From positions 1 to 64,000 of the forward strand of contig CANFLX010000010.1 in assembly GCA_947447985.1 (NCBI GenBank): a stretch of DNA of 64,000 nucleotides, read 5' to 3'. The position numbers and the translations under genes are program-made. Of this stretch, positions 63,395 to 64,000 are shown piece by piece. The stretch's first letter is position 1. Every line of letters begins with the position of its first letter. The notes beneath the pieces are model-generated. The model saw only the letters and a list, made by a program, of their open reading frames with translations, did not search any database and was not told the origin of the DNA. Source of the stretch: Comamonadaceae bacterium. GTDB lineage: Bacteria; Pseudomonadota; Gammaproteobacteria; Burkholderiales; Burkholderiaceae_C.

Positions 63395-64000
63395 CGTTCA
63401 ATGCGGGTCGGCAGACTTCCTACGTCTGGATGGGCGCGGTGTTTGTGTTTCTGTACCTGCCCATCGTTGCGTTAATAGTTTTCAGCTTCAACGCCAGCCC
63501 CATGGTGACGAACTGGGGTGGTTTTTCCTTGCGCTGGTATGCCGCGCTGATGGACGACCGGGAAATCATCGACGGCTTTAAGCTGTCACTGCGCATTGCG
63601 TTTTCCACTGGATGTTCATCGGTTGTCCTTGGCACACTTGCAGCCTTAACGCTACATCGGTTCAAACGCTTCCCAGGTCGCACTTTGTTTGCAGGCATGG
63701 TCAATTCACCGTTGGTGATGCCCGAGGTGATTATTGGCCTGTCCCTCTTGTTGATGCTGGTGTCGGTGCAGCGCTTGTTGGGGTTTCCAGAGCGTGGTTT
63801 TTCTACGATTTGGCTAGGCCACACCCTGCTGGGTATGGCATATGCCACTGTCGTGGTCCTGTCGCGTCTGCAAGAAATGAGCCCCTCGCTGGAGGAGGCC
63901 GCCCAAGACCTTGGAGCCCGCCCGCTGCAAGTGTTTTTCCTGATCACTTTGCCCATGATTTCGCAGGCGATCGCATCGGCCTGGCTGCTGACGTTCACGC
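63391..64000 (+). CDS. potI: Polyamine ABC transporter permease (PotI-like), second copy, 5' part
   Basis: Starts with GTG 63391 overlapping the potH stop (GTGA) and runs off the window, so only about 203 residues are seen. The visible sequence has FVFLYLPIVALIVFSFNASP, MVNSPLVMPEVIIGLSLLLML and EEAAQDLGARPLQVFFLITLPMI. This is the PotI-type EAA motif and matches the first copy. No frameshift is visible. Confidence 0.9.
   Translation, partial: MTFNAGRQTSYVWMGAVFVFLYLPIVALIVFSFNASPMVTNWGGFSLRWYAALMDDREIIDGFKLSLRIAFSTGCSSVVLGTLAALTLHRFKRFPGRTLFAGMVNSPLVMPEVIIGLSLLLMLVSVQRLLGFPERGFSTIWLGHTLLGMAYATVVVLSRLQEMSPSLEEAAQDLGARPLQVFFLITLPMISQAIASAWLLTFT

Noticed and set aside
1-64000. CRISPR arrays, prophage, IS elements and integrons
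   Set aside because: No regularly spaced direct repeats, integrase, transposase or phage structural genes were seen on either strand.

Overview
The window reads as a chromosome segment from a Gram-negative betaproteobacterium, most likely Burkholderiales/Comamonadaceae (Rhodoferax/Polaromonas/Limnohabitans type). Support: high GC with strong third-position GC bias, the order rimP-nusA-infB-rbfA-truB-typA, a small Lys/Ala-rich SWIB protein, yejABEF, livHMGF, and a GC-rich intergenic element between infB and rbfA of a type I associate with that family. The genus is inference. I see no phage, IS element, CRISPR array, rRNA or frameshifted gene. No intergenic stretch exceeds 300 bp; the longest is about 250 bp, before the mttB-like gene. 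No dedicated transcription-factor gene is present in the 64 kb.

Layout. 1-1028: end of a branched-chain amino-acid binding protein, its terminator, and tRNA-Ser(GGA) with its own terminator. 1057-6770: a complete tripartite RND efflux operon (outer-membrane lipoprotein, adaptor, pump). 6881-10989: a basic amino-acid decarboxylase, a ketopantoate-reductase-like protein, and convergent fabI. 11037-16486: yejABEF peptide importer. 16645-24999: the translation/ribosome-assembly cluster rimP-nusA-infB-rbfA-truB, then typA. 25042-27503: a 3-hydroxyisobutyryl-CoA-hydrolase-like enzyme, smpB (convergent), ratA-rnfH. 27686-32152: livHMGF plus an EamA exporter. 32149-35651: an orphan ferredoxin-type reductase, an SDR protein, a PAP2 phosphatase and a glycine-zipper envelope protein. 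35676-40015: a second RND pump with lipoprotein adaptor, on the minus strand.

40225-49480 (minus strand) is one six-gene catabolic operon: a non-pyrrolysine MttB-family methyltransferase, a dimethylglycine/sarcosine dehydrogenase with a GcvT-type folate domain, and the four sarcosine oxidase subunits soxBDAG. Read in order, these could strip three methyl groups from glycine betaine to give glycine. A near-perfect 25-bp dyad lies upstream of the first gene. No corrinoid protein or reactivase is encoded nearby, which makes the first step the least understood part of the window.

49734-51730 holds the SWIB protein, an RraA-family protein and another EamA transporter. 51820-64000 is a polyamine island: agmatinase, a PuuB-like oxidase, a PuuA-like gamma-glutamylpolyamine synthetase, an SpuC-like aminotransferase, then potF-potH-potI without an ATPase, directly followed by a second potF-potG-potH-potI that runs off the window. 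It resembles the Pseudomonas spuBCDEFGH order with an extra permease pair inserted between the two binding proteins. Together with the decarboxylase at 6881 it suggests a cell that makes, imports and degrades putrescine/agmatine and uses N-methylated glycines as carbon and nitrogen sources.
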